A model generated the notes under the pieces. The model saw only the letters and a list, made by a program, of their open reading frames with translations. It had not been told where the DNA came from and searched no databases. A stretch of 64,000 bases of DNA, taken from contig NZ_JBGKFB010000001.1 in the NCBI RefSeq assembly GCF_041333735.1, positions 1,171,001-1,235,000 on the forward strand, in the 5' to 3' direction. A program made the position numbers and the translations under genes. The stretch comes from Veillonella sp. GTDB lineage: Bacteria; Bacillota; Negativicutes; Veillonellales; Veillonellaceae. How positions within the stretch are numbered: position 1 is the stretch's first letter; each line of letters starts with the position of its first letter. Below are positions 45,240 through 53,829 of this stretch, piece after piece.

Positions 45240-46577
45240 TATGAAAAAGGGATTAGCTTGTCTATCTGGACATTGAGCTGGCCTATATTTATCGAAGTAT
45301 TCCTACAGCTGTTAGTAGGTAATATAGACCAAATAATGATGAGCCATTACTCTCCTCAAGCGGTAGCAGCTGTGGCTAATGCCAATCAAATTTTAAATAT
45401 CTTTATTATGCTCATCATTGTTATGAGTACAGCTACGACGATTTTGATTGCCCAGTATTTAGGGGCTAAGAATCAGTCTAAGCTATCTGAGGTGTGTACG
45501 GTCAGTTTGGTGTTGAACTTTTTGTTTTCATCTGTTGCGGCCGTATTCTTTATCACCTGTCATGAATGGATTTTTACATGGCTAGGTATACCTCCCGAAA
45601 CGATGAGTGATACGTCGATATATACGACCATTGTGGCCGCAGGATTACCGATTCAGGCTATGTATTATGCGCTGGTTGCCGTATTTAGAGGCCATTCATT
45701 AACGCGTGTTACTATGTATATCGCGTTAGTTATGAATGTTATCCATATCACAACTAACTATGTATTAATATTTGGTCATGGTCCCATACCAAGCCTTGGT
45801 GTACTAGGGGTATCAATTTCTACCTGGTTATCTAAGGTGGTAGGCCTCGTAATTATTGGCTATACCTTTAAGAAGTTGCTTACTTTAGAGGTGAGCTTCA
45901 AATTTTTAAAACCATTCCCGTGGCATACGGTTAAGTCTTTACTGAATATCAGTGTTCCCTCTGGTGGTGAAACATTAAGCTATCAGCTATCTCAGACAAC
46001 GATTATGAAAATGGTCAACATCCTAGGGCTAGCTGTTATTAATACAAAGGTGTATGTATCAGTTATTGCCATGCTTTGCTATGTATATACCATAGCATTA
46101 GCAAATGCATCTCAAGTTATTGTGGGTTACCTGATGGGGGCTAAACGACAAGCTGAGGTGACAAATCGCGTATGGCATTCTATGTTGTTAGCCATTGCCA
46201 TTAGTGTAGGACTGGCTACGTTCTTTTATATTACCAGTGATATTGTACTATCCATATTTACTACGGATCCAGAAATCCTATCGTTAGCACATAATGTATT
46301 ACTGATTGAGATTTTTCTTGAGTTAGGTCGTGCCGTTAATATTGTTATGGTTGGCTGCTTACAAGCAGCAGGGGATATTAGAACACCGATGCTCGTAGGC
46401 ATTTTTGGCATGTGGTTATGTGCTGTACCATTGTCCTATCTATTTGGAATTTACTGGGAATGGGGGCTCGTAGGCATTTGGATTGCCATGGCGGTAGATG
46501 AAATTTTACGAGGTTTATTATTTGTATATCGCTGGTATAGTGGGAAGTGGAAAAATAGACGCCTCATAGAGGCATAG
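45231..46577 (+). CDS. MATE family efflux transporter
   Basis: The protein has 448 residues and about twelve membrane helices in two related halves (starts IFIEVFLQLLVGNIDQIMMS; the second half from about 235). It belongs to the MATE family of Na+- or H+-driven drug and metabolite exporters; the substrate cannot be read. AAGGGG precedes the ATG. It follows the LemA gene by 72 bases with no terminator between, so it may be cotranscribed. Confidence 0.9.
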   Translation: MKSYEKGISLSIWTLSWPIFIEVFLQLLVGNIDQIMMSHYSPQAVAAVANANQILNIFIMLIIVMSTATTILIAQYLGAKNQSKLSEVCTVSLVLNFLFSSVAAVFFITCHEWIFTWLGIPPETMSDTSIYTTIVAAGLPIQAMYYALVAVFRGHSLTRVTMYIALVMNVIHITTNYVLIFGHGPIPSLGVLGVSISTWLSKVVGLVIIGYTFKKLLTLEVSFKFLKPFPWHTVKSLLNISVPSGGETLSYQLSQTTIMKMVNILGLAVINTKVYVSVIAMLCYVYTIALANASQVIVGYLMGAKRQAEVTNRVWHSMLLAIAISVGLATFFYITSDIVLSIFTTDPEILSLAHNVLLIEIFLELGRAVNIVMVGCLQAAGDIRTPMLVGIFGMWLCAVPLSYLFGIYWEWGLVGIWIAMAVDEILRGLLFVYRWYSGKWKNRRLIEA

Positions 46578-46626
46578 TCTTATATTTACACGATTTCAAT
46601 ATACTTTTAGTAGTTTGTAGATATAG

Positions 46627-46663
46627 TTAGCCTTACATTAGAGAGTGTAAGGCTAATTATTTG
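46627..46663 (+). terminator. Hairpin between the MATE gene and tyrA
   Basis: A perfect 11-bp stem (46627-46637 with 46646-46656) with an 8-base loop and a weak TTATTTG tail. It ends only 16 bases before tyrA, so it could also influence tyrA expression. Confidence 0.55.
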
Positions 46664-46678
46664 TGAAAGTAGGTTTAT

Positions 46679-47566
46679 ATGAGTAAGACAGTAGGCATTA
46701 TTGGCTTAGGTCTATTAGGTGGTTCGTTGGCGAAGGCTTTAAAGGCCTATACCGATTATGAGGTGGTAGGGTATGCTCGTCGCCAAGAGGTTTGTGATGC
46801 GGCCATTCAGGATGGGGTGGTAAAAGCTGCTTGGACTGAGGTAGAACCATTGATTGAAAATTCAGATATCGTTGTATTTTCATTGCCTCCAGATACAAAT
46901 GCAAGACTATTTACAGAAATGGCACATCTTTTTAGACCAGGACAAGTGGTGACTGATGTATCTAGTGCAAAGGAAAACTTTGTACGAGCTGTATATGATT
47001 CTATTCCGAAAGGGACAATTTTTGTGTCTGTTCATCCTATGGCTGGCTCTGAAAAGGGTGGCTACGAAGTATCTCATAAAAACCTATTTAAAGGTATGGG
47101 TTGGATTGTACTAGAGGATAAGGCCTCTGATGTATATAATGAAGAGGTTGCTCAAGAACTAGCTGAAATGGGACGCGCTGTAGGATCACGTATTGAATTC
47201 GTCGATATCTATGCTCACGATGCGTATTTAGCTATGGTGAGTCATATGCCACATTTATTGGCATCCATTTTAACTCAAGTTTCCGGTGGTGATGAATTAG
47301 GCGAGTTGCGCATGAAATTATCTGCAGGAGGCTTTAGAGATTGTACACGTGTTGCCGGTGGTTTGCCATCTATGTGGCGTGAAATCATTTATGGTAATAG
47401 ACACAATGTAATTGAAGGTCTTTCACAAATCGAATCCGAAATCAAACGGGTAAAAGAGATACTTTCACAAGAAGATGAAGGTCAAGCTTTAGAATCCTAT
47501 CTTGAACGAGGAAGAGAAATCCGCGGTAAATTACCATATTTAACCGGTCAAATAAAGAATAGCTAA
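46679..47566 (+). CDS. tyrA: Prephenate dehydrogenase
   Basis: TyrA has 295 residues. The NAD(P)-binding motif GIIGLGLLGGSLAKAL is at 6-21. The prephenate-domain motif HPMAGSEKGGYE and the later MVSHMPHLLAS with GGFRDCTRVA are typical. It makes 4-hydroxyphenylpyruvate from prephenate for tyrosine synthesis. There is no ACT domain at the C-terminus, unlike the Bacillus enzyme from memory. It stands alone, without other aromatic genes nearby. Confidence 0.92.
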   Translation: MSKTVGIIGLGLLGGSLAKALKAYTDYEVVGYARRQEVCDAAIQDGVVKAAWTEVEPLIENSDIVVFSLPPDTNARLFTEMAHLFRPGQVVTDVSSAKENFVRAVYDSIPKGTIFVSVHPMAGSEKGGYEVSHKNLFKGMGWIVLEDKASDVYNEEVAQELAEMGRAVGSRIEFVDIYAHDAYLAMVSHMPHLLASILTQVSGGDELGELRMKLSAGGFRDCTRVAGGLPSMWREIIYGNRHNVIEGLSQIESEIKRVKEILSQEDEGQALESYLERGREIRGKLPYLTGQIKNS

Positions 47567-47756
47567 TGATAAATAATTATTAGCTAAGGCTATACATTGA
47601 TTAGCACTCATAGAATACTGACAATGAATAATTAACATTCATTTGAACTTGATGTATATTTATGTAGCTGAAGCAACGCGGTTTATGCAGTATAATGTGT
47701 ATACTAGGGTTCGTAAAGAATATACATTTAACATATTATTTAGTTAAGGAGATACC

Positions 47757-48794
47757 ATGAGTTTGTTACAAGAAACTTGTGACGCTATTAGAGGTCGCAG
47801 TCATGAAATTGAACAACATATAATCGATAATTGGAATGCAGGGTCACCTGTAGAACAATATGGGCGACTTGTAAACGTGGTGGCTCAATATGGTGCGGCT
47901 ACAAATCAGGAACATTTAACGGTTCCAAAGCCTTGTATGATTATTGCCTCTGCCGATCATGGCGTGGCCGATATGGGCGTAAGTGCGTATCCAAAGGAAA
48001 CAACTGTAGGGATGACACAAAACTACTTAATTCCTAAAGGGGCGGGTGCCAATTCCTTAGCTAATTACTGTGGTGCTCAAATGGAAGTCATCGATATGGG
48101 CATTGATGCAGATATGAGCTGGGTACCAGGACTCCGTAGTCATAAACTTGGTATGGGCACAAAAAACTTTGTTGAAGAACCGGCCATGACACGTGAACAA
48201 GCCATTGAAGGCATTGAAACAGGTATCCGCCTTGTAAAAGAGAAAATCGACGAAGGCTTTAATGTTTTCTTAGTAGGGGAAATGGGCATTTCCAATACTA
48301 CTGCTAGTGCTCTTATGACAGCCAAGTTTGCAGGACTCACTGCAGAGGAAGCTACAGGGCGAGGCACTAATATTTCTGATGAGCGTCTAAAATTAAAGCA
48401 ACGCATTGTGCATGATGTATTAGAAAAATATAAAAATATTCCGAAAGATGATGCAATCGGAATTTTATCCTCTGTGGGCGGCTTTGAATTTACATGTATC
48501 GTAGGTGTTATTCTAGGTGCTGCAGCGAATAATGCACTTGTTATTATTGATGGTTTTAATACATCTGCTTGTGCATTGGTTGCTAAAACATTAGTTCCAC
48601 AGACGATGGATTATGTAATGGCATCTCATTTATCTGCTGAAAAAGCGGCTAAATCTTCTTTAGAAAATTTAGGCCTTGAAGCCTATGTTGATTTAGGTCT
48701 TTGTCTCGGTGAGGCCTCTGGTGGGTCCATTCAAATGGGGATGCTAGATCTTGCCGTTCATATGTATTTGGCTGTTACAGGAGGTAAGGCATGA
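47757..48794 (+). CDS. CobT-family phosphoribosyltransferase, first of a pair (ArsA/ArsB-like)
   Basis: The protein has 345 residues. The CobT family catalytic Glu is E319 in GLCLGEASGGSIQ, and the ADHGVADMGVSAYPKET loop is intact. CobT makes alpha-ribazole phosphate from nicotinate mononucleotide and a lower-ligand base. The stop overlaps the next CobT-like gene by 4 bases. From established work on Sporomusa and Veillonella, such a tandem pair (ArsAB) attaches phenol or p-cresol as a lower ligand of cobamides. Which of the two is ArsA is not assigned here. Plain CobT activity on dimethylbenzimidazole is the alternative. Confidence 0.85.
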   Translation: MSLLQETCDAIRGRSHEIEQHIIDNWNAGSPVEQYGRLVNVVAQYGAATNQEHLTVPKPCMIIASADHGVADMGVSAYPKETTVGMTQNYLIPKGAGANSLANYCGAQMEVIDMGIDADMSWVPGLRSHKLGMGTKNFVEEPAMTREQAIEGIETGIRLVKEKIDEGFNVFLVGEMGISNTTASALMTAKFAGLTAEEATGRGTNISDERLKLKQRIVHDVLEKYKNIPKDDAIGILSSVGGFEFTCIVGVILGAAANNALVIIDGFNTSACALVAKTLVPQTMDYVMASHLSAEKAAKSSLENLGLEAYVDLGLCLGEASGGSIQMGMLDLAVHMYLAVTGGKA

Positions 48795-49894
48795 GAACTT
48801 TTACAATTGAACCATTACATGCGCCATCCATGGAAGCATGCCGATTACGTATCGATAATTTAACAAAACCTATTTATAGCCTTGCAACATTAGAGTTAAT
48901 AGCTGAGCGTTTTGCAGGCATTCTGGCAGATCCTCAACCAAATCATTTGCGATATGGTGTACTTGTGGTGGCGGCGGATCACTTGGTAGATGGTCCTCAA
49001 AATAGTCAGCATGGCAGTGAAAGCAACGCAGCTATTAAGCGTTTCAATGATGGTAGAACGGCTACGCAAGGTGCGGCAAATAAGTTACAAGCAGCTGTAC
49101 ATGTAGTAAATATAGGCCTTGAACAAGATACGACAGATTTGACGAATATTGACCAAAAGGTTATCCGTAAGGGGTCCCACTTCTTTGGTGTAGAACCTGT
49201 TATTTCTCGTGATGAGTTAGAAGCGTCTATTGAACTAGGCTTTTCCTATGCTGATAAACTGCACAACGAAGGATTACAAGTCGTTGCTCTTGGTAACATA
49301 GGGGAGAGGGCATTCCTCGATTCCCTTGTAACGACTGCAACTATTACAGGTTGTGCTTATGACGATATTCTAGTCCATACTGAATGTGGACCTACCATTG
49401 AGCAACGAGCTGCTCATATTCATTCCTTTGTAGATCGTTTCAACATTGATGTTGATGATTGGTCTGCTTTGAGTGAAAGCGAGCGTCGTGATGCGGTATT
49501 GCATTTGCTTCATGTCGCAGGTGGTTTAGATATTGCATTCTTAACTGGTTTTATCTTAGGTGCTGCTAGTCATCGTATGGCGGTAGTATTTGATAATGCC
49601 GTAACAGGTGCAGCTGTATTGGCTGCCGTTACTATTGATCCATTAGTTAAGGACTATATATTCCCATCCGCCGCATATGAGGAGCCAATCCATAAGGAGC
49701 AATGTCGATTCTTAGGTGTAAAACCATGTTTGCACTATAACTTACAAATTGATGAAGCATTGGGCTCCACAATGGGACTATCCACTATCGATGCATCCAT
49801 GCATATGTTAAATGATATGAAAACCTTCGTGGAAGCTGAGGTTAAAGCAGCTGAAGATGGAGCCGGTAAAGGTAGACAAAAGAACAAAGATTAA
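48791..49894 (+). CDS. CobT-family phosphoribosyltransferase, second of a pair (ArsA/ArsB-like)
   Basis: The protein has 367 residues and starts in the last codons of the previous gene (ATGA overlap). It is a divergent CobT homologue: the catalytic Glu is kept as E322 in LQIDEALGSTMG, with Asp in place of the usual preceding Gly. The front loop is changed to VVAADHLVDGPQNSQHG, and the last ~15 residues form a Lys/Gly-rich tail. It probably forms a heteromer with the first protein and sets the choice of base. A terminator follows. Confidence 0.82.
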   Translation: MRTFTIEPLHAPSMEACRLRIDNLTKPIYSLATLELIAERFAGILADPQPNHLRYGVLVVAADHLVDGPQNSQHGSESNAAIKRFNDGRTATQGAANKLQAAVHVVNIGLEQDTTDLTNIDQKVIRKGSHFFGVEPVISRDELEASIELGFSYADKLHNEGLQVVALGNIGERAFLDSLVTTATITGCAYDDILVHTECGPTIEQRAAHIHSFVDRFNIDVDDWSALSESERRDAVLHLLHVAGGLDIAFLTGFILGAASHRMAVVFDNAVTGAAVLAAVTIDPLVKDYIFPSAAYEEPIHKEQCRFLGVKPCLHYNLQIDEALGSTMGLSTIDASMHMLNDMKTFVEAEVKAAEDGAGKGRQKNKD

Positions 49895-49901
49895 TCTATA
49901 T

Positions 49902-49930
49902 AAAAGAGGGAGTATTAAATCCCTCTTTTT
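49902..49930 (+). terminator. Terminator after the CobT-like pair
   Basis: A perfect 10-bp stem (49902-49911 with 49920-49929), an 8-base loop, and T residues at 49926-49930. Confidence 0.85.
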
Positions 49931-49984
49931 ATATGTTTTATGCTCAATTATGCAAAATTAACTGAGAATTTCATGGAAAAACCA

Positions 49985-50013
49985 TTGACACTATATGTGT
50001 AAATTGATATTAT
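49985..50013 (+). promoter_or_regulatory. Upstream promoter of the tRNA cluster
   Basis: TTGACA (49985-49990), 17 bases, and TATTAT (50008-50013), close to consensus. About 80 bases lie between it and the first tRNA. Confidence 0.8.
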
Positions 50014-50045
50014 TATAGGGCAGTCAGGACAGACATAAATTGTTC

Positions 50046-50075
50046 TTGACGACAGATTGATGATTATGTTATATT
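50046..50075 (+). promoter_or_regulatory. Downstream promoter of the tRNA cluster
   Basis: TTGACG (50046-50051), 18 bases, and TATATT (50070-50075). The predicted start lies about 10 bases before tRNA-Gly. Two promoters in tandem are usual for stable RNA operons. Confidence 0.75.
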
Positions 50076-50092
50076 AATTATCGGTTCTGTAT

Positions 50093-50167
50093 GCGGGAAT
50101 AGCTCAGCGGTAGAGCACCGCCTTGCCAAGGCGGGGGTCGCGAGTTCGAATCTCGTTTCCCGCTCCA
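50093..50167 (+). tRNA. tRNA-Gly (GCC), copy 1
   Basis: The acceptor stem GCGGGAA/TTCCCGC, the anticodon loop TTGCCAA, the T-loop GTTCGAATC and an encoded CCA are all present. The gene has 75 bases with CCA. It is identical to the copy at 50493. Confidence 0.97.
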
Positions 50168-50172
50168 TACAT

Positions 50173-50248
50173 TCCTCGATAGCTCAGTTGGTAGAGCAAT
50201 CGGCTGTTAACCGATCGGTCGTAGGTTCGAGTCCTACTCGAGGAGCCA
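50173..50248 (+). tRNA. tRNA-Asn (GTT), copy 1
   Basis: The acceptor stem TCCTCGA/TCGAGGA, the anticodon loop CTGTTAA, the T-loop GTTCGAGTC and an encoded CCA are present. It is identical to the copy at 50575. Confidence 0.97.
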
Positions 50249-50253
50249 TTTAT

Positions 50254-50329
50254 GACTCACTAGCTCAGTTGGCAGAGCACCTGACTTTTAATCAGGGTGT
50301 CCCGCGTTCGAGTCGCGGGTGAGTCACCA
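50254..50329 (+). tRNA. tRNA-Lys (TTT)
   Basis: The acceptor stem GACTCAC/GTGAGTC, the anticodon loop CTTTTAA and an encoded CCA are present. It is the only tRNA of the cluster without a second copy. Confidence 0.97.
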
Positions 50330-50333
50330 TTCT

Positions 50334-50408
50334 GGCCCGTTGGTCAAGCGGTTAAGACACCGCCCTTTCACGGCGGTATCCCGGGTTCGATTCCCGGACG
50401 GGTCACCA
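50334..50408 (+). tRNA. tRNA-Glu (TTC), copy 1
   Basis: The acceptor stem GGCCCGT/ACGGGTC with one G-U pair, the anticodon TTC in CTTTCAC, and an encoded CCA are present. It is identical to the copy at 50660. Confidence 0.96.
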
Positions 50409-50413
50409 CATAT

Positions 50414-50489
<76 letters not shown>

Positions 50490-50492
50490 CAT

Positions 50493-50567
50493 GCGGGAAT
50501 AGCTCAGCGGTAGAGCACCGCCTTGCCAAGGCGGGGGTCGCGAGTTCGAATCTCGTTTCCCGCTCCA
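50493..50567 (+). tRNA. tRNA-Gly (GCC), copy 2
   Basis: An exact copy of the tRNA at 50093, including CCA. It opens the second block Gly-Asn-Glu-Val. Confidence 0.97.
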
Positions 50568-50574
50568 TTAATGT

Positions 50575-50650
50575 TCCTCGATAGCTCAGTTGGTAGAGCA
50601 ATCGGCTGTTAACCGATCGGTCGTAGGTTCGAGTCCTACTCGAGGAGCCA
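50575..50650 (+). tRNA. tRNA-Asn (GTT), copy 2
   Basis: An exact copy of the tRNA at 50173. The spacer before it (50568-50574) differs from the spacer in the first block. Confidence 0.97.
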
Positions 50651-50659
50651 ATTTCATAT

Positions 50660-50734
50660 GGCCCGTTGGTCAAGCGGTTAAGACACCGCCCTTTCACGGC
50701 GGTATCCCGGGTTCGATTCCCGGACGGGTCACCA
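50660..50734 (+). tRNA. tRNA-Glu (TTC), copy 2
   Basis: An exact copy of the tRNA at 50334. Here it follows tRNA-Asn directly, without the tRNA-Lys found in the first block. Confidence 0.96.
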
Positions 50735-50737
50735 CAT

Positions 50738-50813
<76 letters not shown>

Positions 50814-50817
50814 ACGT

Positions 50818-50847
50818 AAGCGGTTATCTTCGGATGACCGCTTTTTT
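50818..50847 (+). terminator. Terminator of the tRNA cluster
   Basis: An 11-bp stem with one G-U pair (50818-50828 with 50833-50843) closed by a stable TTCG loop, then six T residues. Confidence 0.93.
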
Positions 50848-50854
50848 GTTATAG

Positions 50855-50894
50855 AAATAAAAAGTAAGAGTACAACTGTAGTAGTTGTACTCTT
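50855..50894 (-). terminator. Terminator of ynfA on the minus strand
   Basis: A perfect 12-bp stem (50866-50877 with 50883-50894). Read on the minus strand it is followed by CTTACTTTTTATT, which makes it the likely end of the ynfA transcript. It faces the tRNA terminator. Confidence 0.6.
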
Positions 50895-50935
50895 TGCACT
50901 TTATGTACTTTATGTAGCAGTTGGATTTTTAGTAT

Positions 50936-51259
50936 TTAACGCGGCGCGTACATGATGATATAGACACCTACAAGACATACGAGACCGCCGATGATATCAT
51001 ATGTGTCTGGTCGTAAACCATCGATGAGCCAACCCCATAGGATGGAGAGGGCGATAAATACGCCACCATAGGCTGCGTAAACTTTGCCGAAGCTGGCTTC
51101 TGGTTGGAAGGTAGGGATGATGCCGTATAAAAATAGGATGATGGCACCGGCCAGTAAATAGACAGGACTTTTGTCGTCACGCATATACAGCCATACTAAA
51201 TAACCGCCACCAATTTCAGCTAAACCAGCTAATATAAAGAAGAAAATAGATAATAGCAT
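50936..51259 (-). CDS. ynfA: YnfA/UPF0060 family small membrane protein
   Basis: The protein has 107 residues and four membrane helices. It shows ILAGLAEIGGGYLVWLYMRD near the start and AAYGGVFIALSILWGWLIDG in the third helix, the pattern of UPF0060 (YnfA). From memory the family is related to small multidrug transporters; the physiological substrate is unknown. It is a single gene on the minus strand between the tRNA cluster and the LysR gene. Confidence 0.92.
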   Translation of the reverse strand: MLLSIFFFILAGLAEIGGGYLVWLYMRDDKSPVYLLAGAIILFLYGIIPTFQPEASFGKVYAAYGGVFIALSILWGWLIDGLRPDTYDIIGGLVCLVGVYIIMYAPR

Positions 51260-51323
51260 AATAACCTCACAATATTAATTGAAATCTATTCTCTATTTTA
51301 CAACTTGTTGCGGTAGAGGGCAA

Positions 51324-51360
51324 TAAAAAAAGCCTGTACACGTATTTGTGTACAGGCTTT
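51324..51360 (-). terminator. Terminator of the LysR gene, minus strand
   Basis: A perfect 13-bp stem (51329-51341 with 51348-51360). On the minus strand it ends in a run of seven T residues. Confidence 0.88.
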
Positions 51361-51369
51361 GAGTCGTTC

Positions 51370-52269
51370 TTATAAACGTGCTGGTGATTCGCTTTGTACA
51401 TAGTCCATAAAGGTATGCATTGTTTCAGATTTAGAGTTATTTTTCTTGAATGCGAAGCACACTTGTAGTTTAAATGGTTTTTCTAAAGGTATGAAGCCAT
51501 CATTGATATTTAAAGAATTTAAGATTTGGCGTGCTACGATGCAGCCAGATTTATTTTTTTTGCAGTAGTCGATCATTGTATATGGGTTGGATAAACGGCT
51601 GCCTCTAATATGTAGATTTTGTTGGCCGTTACCCACATAGTTTTTCAATGTGCGATACATAAAGTACTTAGGTGGATACATAAGCAACGGTTGTTGCTGA
51701 ATTGCTTTCAAACTAGCAACTTCCATACCATCGATAATGTTTGGAGCATAGTATACGAATTCGTCCTCCCGAAGGGCCGTAGATTCATAGGCTGACATAT
51801 CTTTGTTGTTTGGTAAGTAGAGGAGAGCGATGTCAATACGATTTTCGCGTAAGTCGAGCATCAATTCTTCTTCTTCCATGTCGTAAATGCTAACTGAAAA
51901 CTCAGGATGGTTTTGGAAGAAGTGAGATACATAGCCATTGAGGCGGATATCACCTAAACTACGTAATACACCAATATTTAATATTGGACGCTCTACCTTG
52001 CTGGCTAAACGAATCGATTGGATAGCGCGTTCCAATGTGTCAAGAACTTGCTCTGCTTCTGGTAGGAATAACTCGCCTTCAGGCGTCAAACGGCTACCTC
52101 TTGTAGAGCGGGATATTAATTTCACACCAACTAGACGCTCTAATTTTTTCATTTGAGCGCTGAAAGCTGATTGTGTAATATTCATAGATTGTGCAGCTAA
52201 TGTAAAGCTTCCTGTTTTATTATAGGTAATAAAACTTTGTAGCTCTTGCATTGTAGGTAACTCTTTCAT
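51370..52269 (-). CDS. LysR-type transcriptional regulator
   Basis: The protein has 299 residues. The N-terminal winged helix-turn-helix (about 5-64) has QELQSFITYNKTGSFTLAAQ and NITQSAFSAQMKKLERLVGV, and a substrate-binding-type effector domain follows. The ATG at 52269 follows GGGGGA. The neighbours (ynfA downstream, rpsD divergent) do not hint at a clear target, so the effector is unknown. Confidence 0.9.
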   Translation of the reverse strand: MKELPTMQELQSFITYNKTGSFTLAAQSMNITQSAFSAQMKKLERLVGVKLISRSTRGSRLTPEGELFLPEAEQVLDTLERAIQSIRLASKVERPILNIGVLRSLGDIRLNGYVSHFFQNHPEFSVSIYDMEEEELMLDLRENRIDIALLYLPNNKDMSAYESTALREDEFVYYAPNIIDGMEVASLKAIQQQPLLMYPPKYFMYRTLKNYVGNGQQNLHIRGSRLSNPYTMIDYCKKNKSGCIVARQILNSLNINDGFIPLEKPFKLQVCFAFKKNNSKSETMHTFMDYVQSESPARL

Positions 52270-52327
52270 AGTATTCCCCCAATATTGACATAAAACTCCA
52301 ATGATACCTATTACCTTTCTTACTCAT

Positions 52328-52356
52328 ATTGTAGCATACTATAATTGTTTTTTCAT
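52328..52356 (-). promoter_or_regulatory. Promoter of the LysR gene, minus strand
   Basis: On the minus strand, ATGAAA (52356-52351), 17 bases, and TACAAT (52333-52328), with a TGC extension before the -10. Confidence 0.55.
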
Positions 52357-52478
52357 CTAAATCTATAAAATATGATGAATCATGCACAATCGATATAGTG
52401 GGCAATATTATCGTAAAAAATCGTGATAAATAAATGCGATTATGCACTTATTTCAATGACTTTCACAATTATCAATAA

Positions 52479-52507
52479 TTGACATAAGTAAATGAAAATG
52501 ATATTAT
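52479..52507 (+). promoter_or_regulatory. Promoter of rpsD
   Basis: TTGACA (52479-52484), 17 bases, and TATTAT (52502-52507). The 5' leader (about 52515-52566) contains GGTACC and GGTAC segments that can pair (about 52512-52534), a possible S4-binding hairpin; that last point is a guess. Confidence 0.88.
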
Positions 52508-52566
52508 ACATGGGTACCATTCTGTGTAGGTACAGGTTTATATTAATCTTATGAGGTGATAATCAC

Positions 52567-53154
52567 ATGGCAACGAGAAGAGAGGCTCGATTCAAACTTT
52601 GTCGTCGCTTTGGTGTGAACGTATTCGGTCACGCAAAAGCCTTGAATCGCGTCAAAAAAGACCAACGTCAGAAAAAAATGTCTGAGTATGGCACACAATT
52701 ATTAGAAAAACAAAAAGTTAAAGCTTACTACAACTTGCTAGAACGCCAGTTCGTACGCTATTATGATAAAGCGAAAAAAATGCAAGGTGTTACAGGTCAA
52801 AACATGTTGATCCTTTTGGAACAACGTCTTGATAACCTTGTATATCGCATCGGCTTCGGTAACTCCATTCGTCAAGCTCGTCAAATGGTAAACCATGGCC
52901 ACATCTTGGTAAATGGTCGTCGTGTTGACATTCCATCCTACTCCTGCAAACCAGGTGATGTTATTGAACTTCGTGAAGCTTCCCGCGACAACGAAATGTT
53001 CAAAACTAATTTCCAAGAACTTCGTTCTTTCGAACTTCCTTACATTGAAAAAGACTTGGAAGGCTTCAAAGGCACTTTCACTCGTCTTCCTCAACGTGAA
53101 GAACTTCCTATCGAAGTTAACGAAACACTTATCGTCGAATTGTACTCCAAATAA
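52567..53154 (+). CDS. rpsD: 30S ribosomal protein S4
   Basis: S4 has 195 residues and begins MATRREARFKLCRRFGVNVF. The N-terminal domain has one cysteine, so it lacks the zinc knuckle. The S4 RNA-binding domain (about 84-150) shows RLDNLVYRIGFGNSIRQARQ and NGHILVNGRR-type sequence. It is a primary 16S-binding protein. It stands alone with its own promoter and terminator, away from the alpha cluster. Confidence 0.97.
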   Translation: MATRREARFKLCRRFGVNVFGHAKALNRVKKDQRQKKMSEYGTQLLEKQKVKAYYNLLERQFVRYYDKAKKMQGVTGQNMLILLEQRLDNLVYRIGFGNSIRQARQMVNHGHILVNGRRVDIPSYSCKPGDVIELREASRDNEMFKTNFQELRSFELPYIEKDLEGFKGTFTRLPQREELPIEVNETLIVELYSK

Positions 53155-53170
53155 TTTGGCGCTTATGGGA

Positions 53171-53197
53171 AAACCACTCAGAATTGGGTGGTTTTTT
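53171..53197 (+). terminator. Terminator after rpsD
   Basis: A 9-bp stem with one G-U pair (AAACCACTC/GGGTGGTTT), a 6-base loop, and a T run at 53192-53197. Confidence 0.85.
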
Positions 53198-53244
53198 CTT
53201 TATGACATATCACTGTTAATGGGCTATAACAGTGTAAAAAACAA

Positions 53245-53273
53245 TTGACATAGAACACCAAAATCTGTATACT
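53245..53273 (+). promoter_or_regulatory. Promoter of rplM-rpsI
   Basis: TTGACA (53245-53250), 17 bases, and TATACT (53268-53273). A leader of about 85 bases follows. It may fold into an L13-type leader around the GC-rich segment at 53306-53325; no structure was computed. Confidence 0.9.
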
Positions 53274-53368
53274 ATTTTGAGTAAGCTTTAGTCGTGTTTC
53301 CATTAGCCCCGGAAGCGAGGACTAGCTGATTTTGGTAGAATTATGACGTTATTAGGAGGATATGCAGC

Positions 53369-53809
53369 ATGAAAACTACATTTATGGCCAATCCGAACAC
53401 AATCGAACGGAAATGGTATGTTGTTGACGCTGAAGGTAAAACTTTAGGACGCCTTGCTGCCGAAGTTGCAAAAGTTCTTCGGGGCAAAAATAAACCAACT
53501 TTCACACCACACGTAGACACTGGTGACCATGTGATCGTTGTAAACGCAGAAAAAATTCGCGTAACTGGTAAAAAATTGGAACAAAAGGAATACTTCCGTC
53601 ACTCTGGTTACCCAGGTGGTTCCCGTTTCACTAAATTGTCCATGATGCTTGAAAAACAACCTGAACGTGTTGTTGAAATGGCAGTTCGTGGTATGCTTCC
53701 AAAAAATAAATTGGGTGCACAACAATACCGTAAATTAAACGTATACGCTGGTCCTGAGCATCCACATGCAGCTCAAAAACCAGAAGTATTAGAAATTTCC
53801 GTACGATAA
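53369..53809 (+). CDS. rplM: 50S ribosomal protein L13
   Basis: L13 has 146 residues. It shows RKWYVVDAEGKTLGRLAAEV and ends in the conserved LNVYAGPEHPHAAQKPEVLE. AGGAGG stands 9 bases before ATG 53369. It is an early 50S assembly protein and forms an operon with rpsI, as in most bacteria. Confidence 0.97.
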   Translation: MKTTFMANPNTIERKWYVVDAEGKTLGRLAAEVAKVLRGKNKPTFTPHVDTGDHVIVVNAEKIRVTGKKLEQKEYFRHSGYPGGSRFTKLSMMLEKQPERVVEMAVRGMLPKNKLGAQQYRKLNVYAGPEHPHAAQKPEVLEISVR

Positions 53810-53829
53810 TCTAGAGGGAGGAACATATA

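Noticed and set aside
42596..46577. A defence or toxin-antitoxin island
   Set aside because: Despite the accessory look, no nuclease, toxin, helicase or recombinase motif is visible in the membrane protein, LemA or MATE genes.
47567..47756. Cobalamin riboswitch before the CobT-like pair
   Set aside because: No B12-box-like sequence or terminator/anti-terminator pair was seen. A TATAAT at 47691 lacks a usable -35.
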